Source: DUQW01 sp050953825 (lineage in GTDB: Bacteria; Bacillota_I; Bacilli_A; Acholeplasmatales; Acholeplasmataceae). Taken from it: a stretch of 64,000 nucleotides of DNA. This document shows, piece by piece, positions 49,874-58,882 of this stretch (positions within the stretch are counted from its first letter, which is position 1; each line of letters begins with the position of its first letter). The DNA is taken from contig JBMNNF010000002.1 of assembly GCA_050953825.1 (NCBI GenBank), positions 1-64,000 on the forward strand, given 5' to 3'. The notes under the pieces were generated by a model that ran no database searches, was not told where the DNA came from, and saw only the letters and a program-made list of their open reading frames with translations. The position numbers and the translations under genes were made by a program.

Positions 49874-52761
49874 TAGTCTAACCCCAATTCTTTACGTTTA
49901 CGTTGAATCTCTTCGTTAATTACTAAAGTGTATTGATAAATACTATCTTGAGGAAGAATATTTTCATTTAATACTAATCTAAAGGCGTTATCTATATGTC
50001 TTCCTACAATATAATCACCAGGAACAGAAGGGATGGCTTTAGCATAATCTCTTTGTTCATTTAAAATAGCAAAGTCAGCTGCTGGCCAAGATAATTTTGA
50101 AAATGCTTCTAAATTAGCAGTTGGATATCTAGCAGCTGCCCCTAAAATAGATTCAATTCCTCTAGCATATGCTAGTTGTATTTCTGCTGAATGGAACCAT
50201 TTCAAAAATTCCCATGATGCCTTCGCTTCTTTAGTATGATTCATAATTACACTTGAGCTTACAGCTGATGCTGTAGAATGATCAATATTTCCATTTTCAT
50301 TTTTAGTTCCTGGAATTAATGCATAGCTCCATTGTCCTTGAATTTCAGGCGCAAATACTGCCAGTGAGTTATATAAAGTAAAATAAGATAATCCAATAGG
50401 CATTTCACCACTTCTAAATCTATTTAAAAAGTTTGCATCTAAAACAAAGCCGTAATTAGAAAAGAATTTAGTATAAGTTAAAAAAGCGTCAATATTTTCT
50501 GGTTCTAACATCGCTATTTCTCGATAATTATCTTTATATAACTCGCCACCTTTTTGTTTAATCATTGCATATAAAGTTTCATTTAGAGTTCCTTGAACTA
50601 CTGGAATATAAAAATCTAGATGGCGTTTTTGTAATACCGGTGAAATATCAACTACTTCACCCCATGTTTCTGGAACTTTATTAATTCCAATTTCTTTTAT
50701 AATATCTTTTCGATAAAACATAATTAAAAAGTCTTCAGTACTTGGAAGAGCATATGTTTTATTTTCAAAAGTAAGTGGTATAACGGCACTTTCGCTAAAC
50801 CACGCTTTAACTTCATTGAAATCATCAAACTCACTTAAGTCTTTAATCGCTCCCCGAATTCCCCAGTTAACCGGTGTTTTTTGATCAACACCAATTGCCA
50901 CATCTGGGCCATTTCCCGAAAGTGTCGCTGATAATAATATTCCCATATTAACCATTTTTAATTTAACGTTAATATTATTTTGAGTCACAAAAGACTCATC
51001 AATTAATTGTCTTAAGATGGTTGTTTGATCACGACCAGTTCCTACCCAAACTTCAATGGTTGGACCATCAACTTCTTTACTACTTCCGAAATCACCAATG
51101 TTTTTAAATGAGCCAAAGAATAAAATAATTTCATGCCATATTTTTTCGAAAAAGTTAATCGTAACTCGTTCTAATTTATGGTTGCTTCCCATGATTGTAA
51201 TCGAATCTATAATTAAAGGCTGTTCACTAACATTCATGACCCAACTAGCTAAACTAGAAACATTTTGTTCTAGTTCGTGCAATCCTTTTTGAATATTTTT
51301 TTCATCTTTGATAAATTTTTCAAGCCTAAAAATCGTCCTATCAAAAGGTGAAATTAGTTCACTTCTTCCTTTTGAAATTGCAATAATTTCTTCCCTTATC
51401 TCTTTTAGACGATCTTTAGTATCAATTAATCTTTCTTCTAAAAAATCAATGTTATCGTGTAACATATAATCTTGTAATGGGTCTGGATTTAATCCGGTAC
51501 GCATAACAATTTCACGATATAATGTTCTTAATTTCTTAATTTCAATATTAACCTTATTAACAATTTCTCCGTATACACCAATTGTTGTAGTCATTGAAAT
51601 TGTGTTAACACCTTTATTTAAATGGATTAAATAATTTTCATCATTATTACTTAAAGTTATATTTTGTAAATCAGATTTATATTTAAATTCAATGTCATTC
51701 GCTTCTTTAAATGGAACTTGACCATTGACTTTGAAAATTCTAGTTGAGTTTTTACCACGACTGAAGTTTTGCATTATTTTAAAATTAATTAAATACATTC
51801 CTTCTCGAGGAACTTCAACCTGCCAGGAAATTTCTTCACCTGGAATCCGCCAGTTATATCCGCCAATTGCATTATACTTGTTAATATATTTTTCATATGG
51901 TTGATATTTATAAGTTGAAAATTCAGCAGTTGGATTTAATGTCGGTGCGGATTTTAAGTACGCTTCTTCCGCTTGAATTGTCACATAAAAATCATCATCA
52001 ATAACTGGAATATTATTTTTAGATTCCAAATATTCTTCATAACTTGGAATGCTTTTATGTTGATGTAGCTTAATTTCACCAATTACAATTGGTTCGCGAT
52101 GGCTAACCAACGTAATTTTATTGATGCCTTGCTTGAAATGAAAATAATAAGGAATATCATAATAACCTATGTCATCTTCAATTAAACTTGTCGCCCAAAG
52201 GTGTTTTTCAATTTGACTTGGTCTTAAATCATCAATTCCTTTTACACGTTTTTCTGAAACTTTAAACTCATCTTCCCAAAATCTATTAAAGTTAATTCTT
52301 TCAGCTTCCAAATATTGATATTCATCATTTATTTTAATTCCCTTATTAATTGATGCATCTCTTCCTGTGACTGTGTAGTATAAGATACTAATGTTATATA
52401 ACCCCGGATGACTAACATCTACCTCAAAAGTAATGTTGCCAGTTTCAGGAATATAAACACCGTTTTTTGAAACTCCTAAATCATCATTATAAGTTTTCTT
52501 TTCTGGTACATCATCAAAAAGACCGCCTTCATAAATGAAAGCATCAAGATTAGCATAAAATTCTTTTTTAGGTCTTAAAGCATTTGCATGTTCAGTCATG
52601 AATGCTGAAAAATTATACTCACTCTCATAAAATTGCAAATCTAAACTCGAACCTTCATAAGGCAATGCTTGGTGTGCTTCAACCCGATTTTTAGTTCCAA
52701 GTAAAACTAAAGTTGATATTAATGCTACGGTTAATATAAATATTACTATTTTTTTCTTCAT
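49873..52761 (-). CDS. Giant solute-binding protein with N-terminal carbohydrate-binding-like modules (importer 2)
   Basis: 962 aa. Signal or anchor segment (residues 5-23, no lipobox). Two beta-sandwich, CBM6/35-like modules follow (about 95-235 with FEVDVSHPGLYNISILYYTV, and 258-410 with SWQVEVPREGMYLINFKIM). A helical, coiled-coil-like region (about 410-510) comes next, then a complete family-1 solute-binding domain from TIEVWVGTGRDQT (about 568) to the end (with NGPDVAIGVDQ and STEDFLIMFYRKDI). Ordinary binding proteins have 400-550 residues. The extra modules may capture polysaccharide chains before transfer to the transport domain. Confidence 0.85.
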   Translation of the reverse strand: MKKKIVIFILTVALISTLVLLGTKNRVEAHQALPYEGSSLDLQFYESEYNFSAFMTEHANALRPKKEFYANLDAFIYEGGLFDDVPEKKTYNDDLGVSKNGVYIPETGNITFEVDVSHPGLYNISILYYTVTGRDASINKGIKINDEYQYLEAERINFNRFWEDEFKVSEKRVKGIDDLRPSQIEKHLWATSLIEDDIGYYDIPYYFHFKQGINKITLVSHREPIVIGEIKLHQHKSIPSYEEYLESKNNIPVIDDDFYVTIQAEEAYLKSAPTLNPTAEFSTYKYQPYEKYINKYNAIGGYNWRIPGEEISWQVEVPREGMYLINFKIMQNFSRGKNSTRIFKVNGQVPFKEANDIEFKYKSDLQNITLSNNDENYLIHLNKGVNTISMTTTIGVYGEIVNKVNIEIKKLRTLYREIVMRTGLNPDPLQDYMLHDNIDFLEERLIDTKDRLKEIREEIIAISKGRSELISPFDRTIFRLEKFIKDEKNIQKGLHELEQNVSSLASWVMNVSEQPLIIDSITIMGSNHKLERVTINFFEKIWHEIILFFGSFKNIGDFGSSKEVDGPTIEVWVGTGRDQTTILRQLIDESFVTQNNINVKLKMVNMGILLSATLSGNGPDVAIGVDQKTPVNWGIRGAIKDLSEFDDFNEVKAWFSESAVIPLTFENKTYALPSTEDFLIMFYRKDIIKEIGINKVPETWGEVVDISPVLQKRHLDFYIPVVQGTLNETLYAMIKQKGGELYKDNYREIAMLEPENIDAFLTYTKFFSNYGFVLDANFLNRFRSGEMPIGLSYFTLYNSLAVFAPEIQGQWSYALIPGTKNENGNIDHSTASAVSSSVIMNHTKEAKASWEFLKWFHSAEIQLAYARGIESILGAAARYPTANLEAFSKLSWPAADFAILNEQRDYAKAIPSVPGDYIVGRHIDNAFRLVLNENILPQDSIYQYTLVINEEIQRKRKELGLD

Positions 52762-52775
52762 CCTACACCTCGCTT

Positions 52776-53459
52776 TTATATTTCCCTAATAAGTTCATCG
52801 GCAATTTTCGTACTCTTTTTATCGAAAAATTCGATTTTATCATACGGTCTAAACATTATTACTTCTACTGCAAACACCAATGTTACAAAACTTACTAAAA
52901 ATATTGTTAATGGCACTACTAATGCTAAGACTATTATCGCAGTTAAGACAATAGAAAACAAAATTCCATTTAAAATAAAAGCCATCGATAGTTTAAATCC
53001 ATCAATAATCAAACTTTTAATTGAATTTTTTTCAAAGCAACTAAATATCAATAAACTATGGATTAAACCTGGAATGGTTAACATTAATAGTAAAATTGTA
53101 ATTAAAAAAGCAATCAAATCAAACCATAAAAAATTTTGATTCATTTTTTCTAAAAAGAAATAGACATTAAATGAAAATAAGATCAGTAACCCAGAGTAAA
53201 TTAAAAAAATGAGCGTCCCTTTTTTGTAAAATCTCTTAAATGCTTTAAAATAGACTTTCAAAATTGGACCCTCATATTTATTTATAATCAATTTTGCAAC
53301 ATAAACACCAGATAAAAGCGCTGGTCCGAATGTAAAAAGAAATAAACCTAGGACGCTAGTAATCAAAGTAATAATATTTAACCAAACTATTTTGACTATC
53401 ATTTCAATAACAGCATAGAATTTGCTGTTCAAAAATTTTTCGAAAAACACTATTATCAC
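52776..53459 (-). CDS. DUF624/YesL-like membrane protein
   Basis: 227 aa with five or six hydrophobic segments. KIVWLNIITLITSVLGLFLF, followed by FGPALLSGVY and YFKAFKRFYKKGT, matches the DUF624 (YesL) pattern. Members accompany CUT1 carbohydrate importers in Firmicutes; the role is not established. First gene of the 25-kb minus-strand block, about 65 bases after its promoter. Confidence 0.8.
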   Translation of the reverse strand: MIIVFFEKFLNSKFYAVIEMIVKIVWLNIITLITSVLGLFLFTFGPALLSGVYVAKLIINKYEGPILKVYFKAFKRFYKKGTLIFLIYSGLLILFSFNVYFFLEKMNQNFLWFDLIAFLITILLLMLTIPGLIHSLLIFSCFEKNSIKSLIIDGFKLSMAFILNGILFSIVLTAIIVLALVVPLTIFLVSFVTLVFAVEVIMFRPYDKIEFFDKKSTKIADELIREI

Positions 53460-53524
53460 CTTCCCTACTATCTTGTTAATATAGTTAAAACATTCGTCTA
53501 ATAAATTATTGTTAATATATATAT

Positions 53525-53575
53525 ATTATATATCAGCCTAATTGTATAGTCAAGTGGAAAATGCAACCGTTTTCA
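53525..53575 (-). promoter_or_regulatory. Promoter of the 25-kb glycan locus with upstream cre-like site
   Basis: On the minus strand TTGACT (53553-53548) and TATAAT (53530-53525) are separated by 17 bases. Nine bases upstream of the -35 box lies tgcaaccgttttca (53562-53575, read on the plus strand), a near-consensus cre or LacI-family operator. Its position upstream of -35 is compatible with activation or repression. Confidence 0.75.
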
Positions 53576-53615
53576 TACCTTTTTTTATTTGATTGTTTGT
53601 TGCTATTTATTGTTT

Positions 53616-54161
53616 TTATACCAATCCTTTAATTTCGTTATAGAACACCTCATAACCCGCTTGAGTTAGATGCGTTCCATCAATAGTAAATTCTTCCTTT
53701 AAATAATTATTTTTATCTTTGAATTTGTCAGTAAAATCAATAAATGTCATATTAAATTCATTAGCTAGCTTTTTAATTATTTGATTTTTTTCATCCAATT
53801 CTTCATTAAATCTTTTAACTTCTTCTGGGCTAACAATCGATGAGACATTAAGCGGTAAAATAGCCATAACAAAAAACTTTGTTTGTGGTAGGCTTAGTTT
53901 TAAAGTGTGGAGTAATAAATGATAACTTTCTGCAAAAGGAATTTTTAAATGATCCCCCCATTTTTCTTTATTAGTTGTAAAATCATTAATTCCAACCATT
54001 AAAAATAATTTATCTGGTTTTTGGATTGACACACTATTTATCCTTCCAATAACTTCAATCGTTTTATCCCCTCCAATTCCCATATTAATTACATTTTTAA
54101 ATCGATTAAGTAATGTAAATCCGGCTATAATTGAATCACCTAAAAATATTACTTTTTCCAT
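53616..54161 (-). CDS. SGNH/GDSL-family hydrolase, cytoplasmic
   Basis: 181 aa, no signal peptide. Motifs are FLGDSIIAGF (catalytic Ser), NMGIGGDKT, MVGINDFTT and DGTHLTQAGY (catalytic Asp/His). It is probably an esterase removing acyl groups from sugars. It follows the GdpD-like gene by 13 bases in the same transcript and precedes the promoter of the big locus. Confidence 0.85.
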   Translation of the reverse strand: MEKVIFLGDSIIAGFTLLNRFKNVINMGIGGDKTIEVIGRINSVSIQKPDKLFLMVGINDFTTNKEKWGDHLKIPFAESYHLLLHTLKLSLPQTKFFVMAILPLNVSSIVSPEEVKRFNEELDEKNQIIKKLANEFNMTFIDFTDKFKDKNNYLKEEFTIDGTHLTQAGYEVFYNEIKGLV

Positions 54162-54174
54162 ATTAACCTCTTTT

Positions 54175-56244
54175 TTATTTATTTTTTCTTTTTTTTATTA
54201 ACATTGCTACAACAAAAGCAATCCCTGCAAATAACACTATAGTACCGCCAATGGAACCTATAATTATTGGTGTTTTTAGATTTGATTTAGGCTTGTTATC
54301 GATAATTTCACCGGTATGAATATTAGATTCAGTTTTTATAACCTCAATCGTAACAATCCCTCTATATAATCTAATTTCAGTCCCGTTAGGTAAACTGGTG
54401 TCCATCCACACCATAATTTTAACTGTTCCCTCATTTTTAGCAGAAACAACTTGTCCACGATCAAGAACTATTTCAGTATCACCATCATCAACTATTTCAT
54501 AATCAGGAACTCTATCATATGTTGCTCCAGCATTAGTATATTGATGGGAATTAATTCTAAATTGACTAGGGTTATTGATATCATAAATAAACTCTGTTTC
54601 TTCCATATCAAAACCTAACCATGTATCTTCATAATATTGCATTGTATCAGTGGTGTTACCACCAGTACCCATTAAAAAATAGTCATCTAACGCTTCCCCA
54701 TTAATGGTCCACGGCCAAACTGTAATTCCACGATGTGATAGTGCCTTAACATGTTCTCTTGTTAACCCAGGATATGAATGATTTATCGTAGTTGGATATT
54801 TAGTAACTAAATCCAATATCCCTTCTACTGAATTATTTATATCTGGCAAATATAATCCATCATATGATAAATATCCAACCGATAGTTCTGGAAGATGAGT
54901 TTTTACATCTTCAATTTGATGTGGGACAAAAGAAATTACAACAGCACGATCTAACATCTTCTTTTCTTCTAATATTTCGCGCATTTGATTAACTAAAGTT
55001 GTTCCTGAAAGCCAACTTTTAATTTCAATAAAAAACACTACATCATCATCTTTAAAATGATCCATAAAGTCAGCAAATGTTTCAATTCTCATATCTGGAA
55101 ATTGAGTATATTTATATTCTAAAGCTTGTAAATCTGTTAAATTTGAATGAGCTATTTCTAGTTTTTGATTAAATAATCTTGATGTGTCAAAATCATGAAA
55201 TACTACGACGTGATTATCTTTGGTGATATGTAGGTCAATTTCAATAATTTCTGCCCCTCTTTCAATTGACTGTCTAACTCCAAAAATACTGTTTTCAGGT
55301 TCTTTTTTTCCTACTGGGATTTCTTTTTCATCATAACTAGATAATCCGCGATGATTAATGATAAATGGTTTTCTAATTAATGAATTTTCAGGGAAAGTAC
55401 TATATTCATTAAAAATGCCTTGAAAATCATCAGTTATGATTCCATTTACACCCGTTAAAATTGATTCATAGATATTCGCTTTTTGGTTATCAGTTATTGT
55501 CCAAACGGTAATTAATCGTTGTTGAAGGTATCTAACATTATCATAATCTAACAATTTAAGTGGTAAAATGACTGCGGTTGATTGACTTTTATTGGTTTTA
55601 TCTCTAATTTCAATTAAATCTTCTTTAGTAAGCTTTTCTTTTTCAAGATTTGATAAATCTAAAACTCCTTTGGTATAAGAATAAATTAATCTAGCCGATT
55701 TAATAACCGTTTCTTTTTCAGAAAAGAGGAAAAAATCTTTTACTGATTCATCCCTTAAAAACTCTGTTAATCCATCGCCTAAAGTAGTGCTATCTACATT
55801 AAAGGCTGGAATCATTTTTCCCTTAATGTCTTCAAGCACTTCACTAATCGGCTTAATCACATTCCCTTGGTTATCAATAACTTCTAAAGAATCATTAATG
55901 TTCATTAAAAGTGTTGCCGGCCTTTCTTCATTTAGCGAATTTGTAATATCATCTAAATTATTAACTTTTTGAATAACTGTTGCTGGATTAATTATTCCTG
56001 TAACTGGTTCGTAGATATTAGGCATAGAATATGTTTTATTTCCTTTCGCATTTGAATATTTAATTGACGATTTTATTTTAATATCGTCAATACTTAATAA
56101 CTTATTGACATTAAAGTCTTTTTCTAAAATTATATCTTGTTTTTTATTGTTTGTTTGGGTATGATCGGATACTCCGATATATCTACCTACAAACAAAAAA
56201 CTGCACAATATTACTAGTGATGTAATTACACTTTTCTTGAACAT
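54175..56244 (-). CDS. Membrane-anchored glycerophosphodiester phosphodiesterase
   Basis: 689 aa. N-terminal signal/transmembrane segment, then a GDPD-like but degenerate half (about 75-285, ending in TVWTITDNQ and GVNGIITDD). The active GDPD domain runs about 295-545: INHRG at 296-300, EPENS at 315-319, EIDLHITKD at 335-343 and VFHD at 348-351, giving the expected metal and catalytic residues. A small beta domain follows, then a C-terminal transmembrane helix with a KKRKNK tail. It hydrolyses glycerophosphodiesters, possibly from teichoic acid or lipids outside the cell. Confidence 0.87.
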   Translation of the reverse strand: MFKKSVITSLVILCSFLFVGRYIGVSDHTQTNNKKQDIILEKDFNVNKLLSIDDIKIKSSIKYSNAKGNKTYSMPNIYEPVTGIINPATVIQKVNNLDDITNSLNEERPATLLMNINDSLEVIDNQGNVIKPISEVLEDIKGKMIPAFNVDSTTLGDGLTEFLRDESVKDFFLFSEKETVIKSARLIYSYTKGVLDLSNLEKEKLTKEDLIEIRDKTNKSQSTAVILPLKLLDYDNVRYLQQRLITVWTITDNQKANIYESILTGVNGIITDDFQGIFNEYSTFPENSLIRKPFIINHRGLSSYDEKEIPVGKKEPENSIFGVRQSIERGAEIIEIDLHITKDNHVVVFHDFDTSRLFNQKLEIAHSNLTDLQALEYKYTQFPDMRIETFADFMDHFKDDDVVFFIEIKSWLSGTTLVNQMREILEEKKMLDRAVVISFVPHQIEDVKTHLPELSVGYLSYDGLYLPDINNSVEGILDLVTKYPTTINHSYPGLTREHVKALSHRGITVWPWTINGEALDDYFLMGTGGNTTDTMQYYEDTWLGFDMEETEFIYDINNPSQFRINSHQYTNAGATYDRVPDYEIVDDGDTEIVLDRGQVVSAKNEGTVKIMVWMDTSLPNGTEIRLYRGIVTIEVIKTESNIHTGEIIDNKPKSNLKTPIIIGSIGGTIVLFAGIAFVVAMLIKKRKNK

Positions 56245-56279
56245 ACTTTAACCTCACTTCGATAATTGTCTATACAAAT

Positions 56280-56308
56280 ATACTACAACACTTTTTTCAC
56301 TTTGTAAA
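56280..56308 (-). promoter_or_regulatory. Probable promoter of the GdpD-like/SGNH pair
   Basis: On the minus strand TTTACA (56308-56303) and TAGTAT (56285-56280) are 17 bases apart, 36 bases upstream of the start codon. Confidence 0.5.
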
Positions 56309-56380
56309 GAGAGGATATATAGTTTTTGTACAGTTTTATAACTTAACTTTCGTATTTAATTTTGGATTATTAGTAATATG

Positions 56381-56857
56381 TTAATATTTGATGAGTCTAT
56401 TATATAAATTAGGTTTCGTTTCTGATTTTATAAAATTAATGTGTTTTTTATAAAATTTTTGAACAGATTCGCCAACTGAACCGATAATAGCATAACCATA
56501 ACCATCATATTTCATCGCTTCTAAAGTTGTTAATAACAACATTTGACCAACATTAAGTCCTCTAAATTTCGGGCTAACACCCATTGGTCCAAAATAAGAT
56601 TTAGCGGTTGCATCATAACAAGCGAAGCCAATAATTTCACCTTTGTAACTAGCAATAAAACAAGTAGGATTTTCCTTATATACTCCAGCTTTAACTTCGC
56701 TAGCCCAACCTTCAGTAAAATTACTTTGAACAAATTCAACTAATTTATCAGCATCTGGTGATAATAATCGATTGATTTTAATTTCATTATTTTTTAATTG
56801 AACGTTAGTCTCTTTTAAATAATTTTTTTCATAAAGATTAACAATTAAATCTGTCAT
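56381..56857 (-). CDS. GNAT-family N-acetyltransferase
   Basis: 158 aa. The acetyl-CoA binding motif is VSPKFRGLNVGQMLL, with the preceding strand YFGPMGV and a later GSVGESVQKFYKK. Substrate unknown; an amino sugar would fit the surrounding genes, but nothing in the sequence proves it. RBS aaaggata. A terminator separates it from the GntR gene upstream. Confidence 0.8.
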   Translation of the reverse strand: MTDLIVNLYEKNYLKETNVQLKNNEIKINRLLSPDADKLVEFVQSNFTEGWASEVKAGVYKENPTCFIASYKGEIIGFACYDATAKSYFGPMGVSPKFRGLNVGQMLLLTTLEAMKYDGYGYAIIGSVGESVQKFYKKHINFIKSETKPNLYNRLIKY

Positions 56858-56887
56858 TTTTATATCCTTTCTTCATAAATATAAGAA

Positions 56888-56930
56888 AAAATGCTTCATT
56901 CATGGAACAATTTCCATGAACAAAGCATTT
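56888..56930 (-). terminator. Terminator after the GntR-type gene
   Basis: A long stem on the minus strand (aaatgctttgttcatgga with tccatgaatgaagcattt, one G-T wobble) is followed by a T run. It begins five bases after the GntR stop. Confidence 0.85.
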
Positions 56931-56934
56931 AATT

Positions 56935-57645
56935 TTATACTTTGACTGCGTATTGAACAAATTTATATCTGTCCGCTCTGTAATGTGATTTAACAAATTC
57001 GAATGGTCTTCCGTTTGATAAAAATGTATTTCTTACTATTAATAATGTTGGGGCATTTTTACTAACTTCTAAAATTGAAGATACTTTAGAATCAGCACTA
57101 ATTGCCTCAATTGATTGTAGACAATATGATATATTCATTCCTTGTTTTTTCTCTACATATTCATAAAAAGAGCCTTTTAGATCTTTTTCAGTTATTGTCT
57201 TAAATAGGTTAGCCGGAATAAATAATTGTTCATATAATACTGGCGTTTCATCACCATAACGAATCCGTTCAATATAAATTATTTCATCTTTTTCTTCTAA
57301 AAAAAGTTTTTCAGCAATTTCTTTAGAAGCCTCTCCTTTTTTAAATGACAATATTTTGCTAGAAACTTTTCTACCAATGGCACTCATTTCTTGAGTAAAT
57401 GAGCGAACTCCGTGAATGCTTTTTTCAAACTTATTTTGTGAGACAAATGTTCCTTTTCCTTTATGTCTGTATAGATAGCCGTCATTTACTAAATTTGTTA
57501 ACGCTTGTCTAACGGTCATCCTAGAAACATTATATTTGTCTTTTAACTCATTCTCTGAAGGAAGTAAGTCACCACTCTTAAAAAATCCATTTTGAATTCT
57601 TTCTTTAATGTCATTTTCAATTTTTTTGTATATTGGGAGTGCCAT
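56935..57645 (-). CDS. GntR-family regulator with UTRA ligand domain (HutC/NagR type)
   Basis: 236 aa. The N-terminal winged helix (LPSENELKDKYNVSRMTVRQ, then GYLYRHKGKGTFVSQ) is typical of the HutC subfamily. The UTRA domain (about 80-236) ends in FEFVKSHYRADRYKFVQYAV, as in NagR/YvoA regulators of amino-sugar genes. It is divergent from the ROK kinase gene with a 70-base spacer and is likely to control it. Control of the nearby GH84 locus is plausible but not proven. Confidence 0.9.
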   Translation of the reverse strand: MALPIYKKIENDIKERIQNGFFKSGDLLPSENELKDKYNVSRMTVRQALTNLVNDGYLYRHKGKGTFVSQNKFEKSIHGVRSFTQEMSAIGRKVSSKILSFKKGEASKEIAEKLFLEEKDEIIYIERIRYGDETPVLYEQLFIPANLFKTITEKDLKGSFYEYVEKKQGMNISYCLQSIEAISADSKVSSILEVSKNAPTLLIVRNTFLSNGRPFEFVKSHYRADRYKFVQYAVKV

Positions 57646-57661
57646 CTAATCACCTCTTCTG

Positions 57662-57690
57662 TTGATTTTTTCAAAAACTCACTATATAAT
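57662..57690 (+). promoter_or_regulatory. Promoter of the ROK kinase gene
   Basis: TTGATT (57662-57667) and TATAAT (57685-57690) are 17 bases apart. They lie in the short spacer between the divergent GntR and ROK genes, where GntR binding would affect both. Confidence 0.75.
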
Positions 57691-57715
57691 AATTATTGAA
57701 CTTAGGGAGGTTTTT

Positions 57716-58606
57716 ATGAAATATATTTTTACTGTTGATATCGGTGGTACCGAAATAAAATATGGTGTAATTGATTCTTCTAGCAATTTAATCTATAAAG
57801 ACAAAATGCCTTCTAAGGGATCAATTGGTGGAAAATTCATTCTAGATGATGTTATTGAAAAATTCAACTTATTATCTAAAAAGTATTCTTTTTTAGGTAT
57901 TTCAGTTTCATCTGGTGGAGTCATCAATTCTAAGACTGGTGAAGTTTTAAGTGCAACTGGTTCTATTAAAGACTATGTAGGGGTAAACATCATTAATTAT
58001 TTAAATGAAAAATTAAATGTTCCTGTTTCTGTCTTAAATGATGTCAATTCAATGGCTCTTTGTGAGAGTTTCTATGGGGCTGGAAAGAATTTAGATTCAA
58101 TGATTGCCCTTACTATTGGTACTGGCATCGGTGGAGCCATTATAATAAACGGTAATTTAGTTGAAGGTAGTGCCTATAGTGCTGGTGAGTTTGGTCTAAT
58201 GAAGATTGAATCTGAAATATATGAAGAGATTGCATCTACTTCAAGTTTAGTTAAATTTGCTAAAAGAGAAATACCTTCCATTAACAATGGACTTGATGTT
58301 TTTAAATATTATGATGAGGGCCATCAAGATATAATCAAGGTTGTTAATAAATTTTATGATAATCTCGCTATTGGTATTGCCAATTTAATTTACGCTTTTA
58401 ATCCTAGCGCTGTGATTATTGGTGGTGGAATATCTGGAAGAGAGAAATTTATCGATGAATTAAATGAACATTTAAGAAATAAATTATCCTCTTATATGAT
58501 TTCACACACCAAAATTAAGGCAGCAAAATTTAAAAATGATGCTGGAATGATAGGGGCATATGTCCACTTTTTAAAACAATACCCTGACGTTTTCCCTTCG
58601 TTATAA
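57716..58606 (+). CDS. ROK-family sugar kinase
   Basis: 296 aa from the ATG 57716 (gggagg 5 bases upstream; the frame extends 18 codons further without RBS). The N-terminal phosphate loop is VDIGGTEIKYG, the catalytic loop SVLNDVNSMALCE contains the Asp base, and ALTIGTGIGGAIIINGNL is the second ATP loop. The usual ROK zinc motif (GH...CxCGxxGC) is replaced by SAGEFGLM with no cysteine cluster. That variant occurs in beta-glucoside or other non-glucose kinases. Substrate unknown; GlcNAc or a disaccharide would fit. Confidence 0.88.
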   Translation: MKYIFTVDIGGTEIKYGVIDSSSNLIYKDKMPSKGSIGGKFILDDVIEKFNLLSKKYSFLGISVSSGGVINSKTGEVLSATGSIKDYVGVNIINYLNEKLNVPVSVLNDVNSMALCESFYGAGKNLDSMIALTIGTGIGGAIIINGNLVEGSAYSAGEFGLMKIESEIYEEIASTSSLVKFAKREIPSINNGLDVFKYYDEGHQDIIKVVNKFYDNLAIGIANLIYAFNPSAVIIGGGISGREKFIDELNEHLRNKLSSYMISHTKIKAAKFKNDAGMIGAYVHFLKQYPDVFPSL

Positions 58607-58815
58607 TTATTATACTAATATTTTAAAATTGTATCAAGAAAAAGTAAGTTTGTTGCGAAAAATGAGATTATTTAGTCTGATAATTGGTCCAACTCTTAAT
58701 GTCAATATTAGATTTTTTTAGTTTATTATTGGTGAATACTTTTTAACTTTTATTATATTGGTATATATAAGAAAAGTTTTTTTAATTTTAATCATATTTT
58801 AACACGATTCTAAAT

Positions 58816-58833
58816 AACTCATAAAAATGAGTT
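58816..58833 (+). promoter_or_regulatory. Inverted repeat upstream of the ABC exporter-like gene
   Basis: aactcat/atgagtt around a 4-base loop lies 50 bases before the start codon and next to a TAAAAT box (58844-58849). It may be an operator. The rest of the 276-base gap (58607-58882) is very AT-rich with nothing else I can identify. Confidence 0.35.
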
Positions 58834-58882
58834 TAAACTATGGTAAAATAAAATTAAGTAGAGATAGAAAAGAGGCTAAAAC

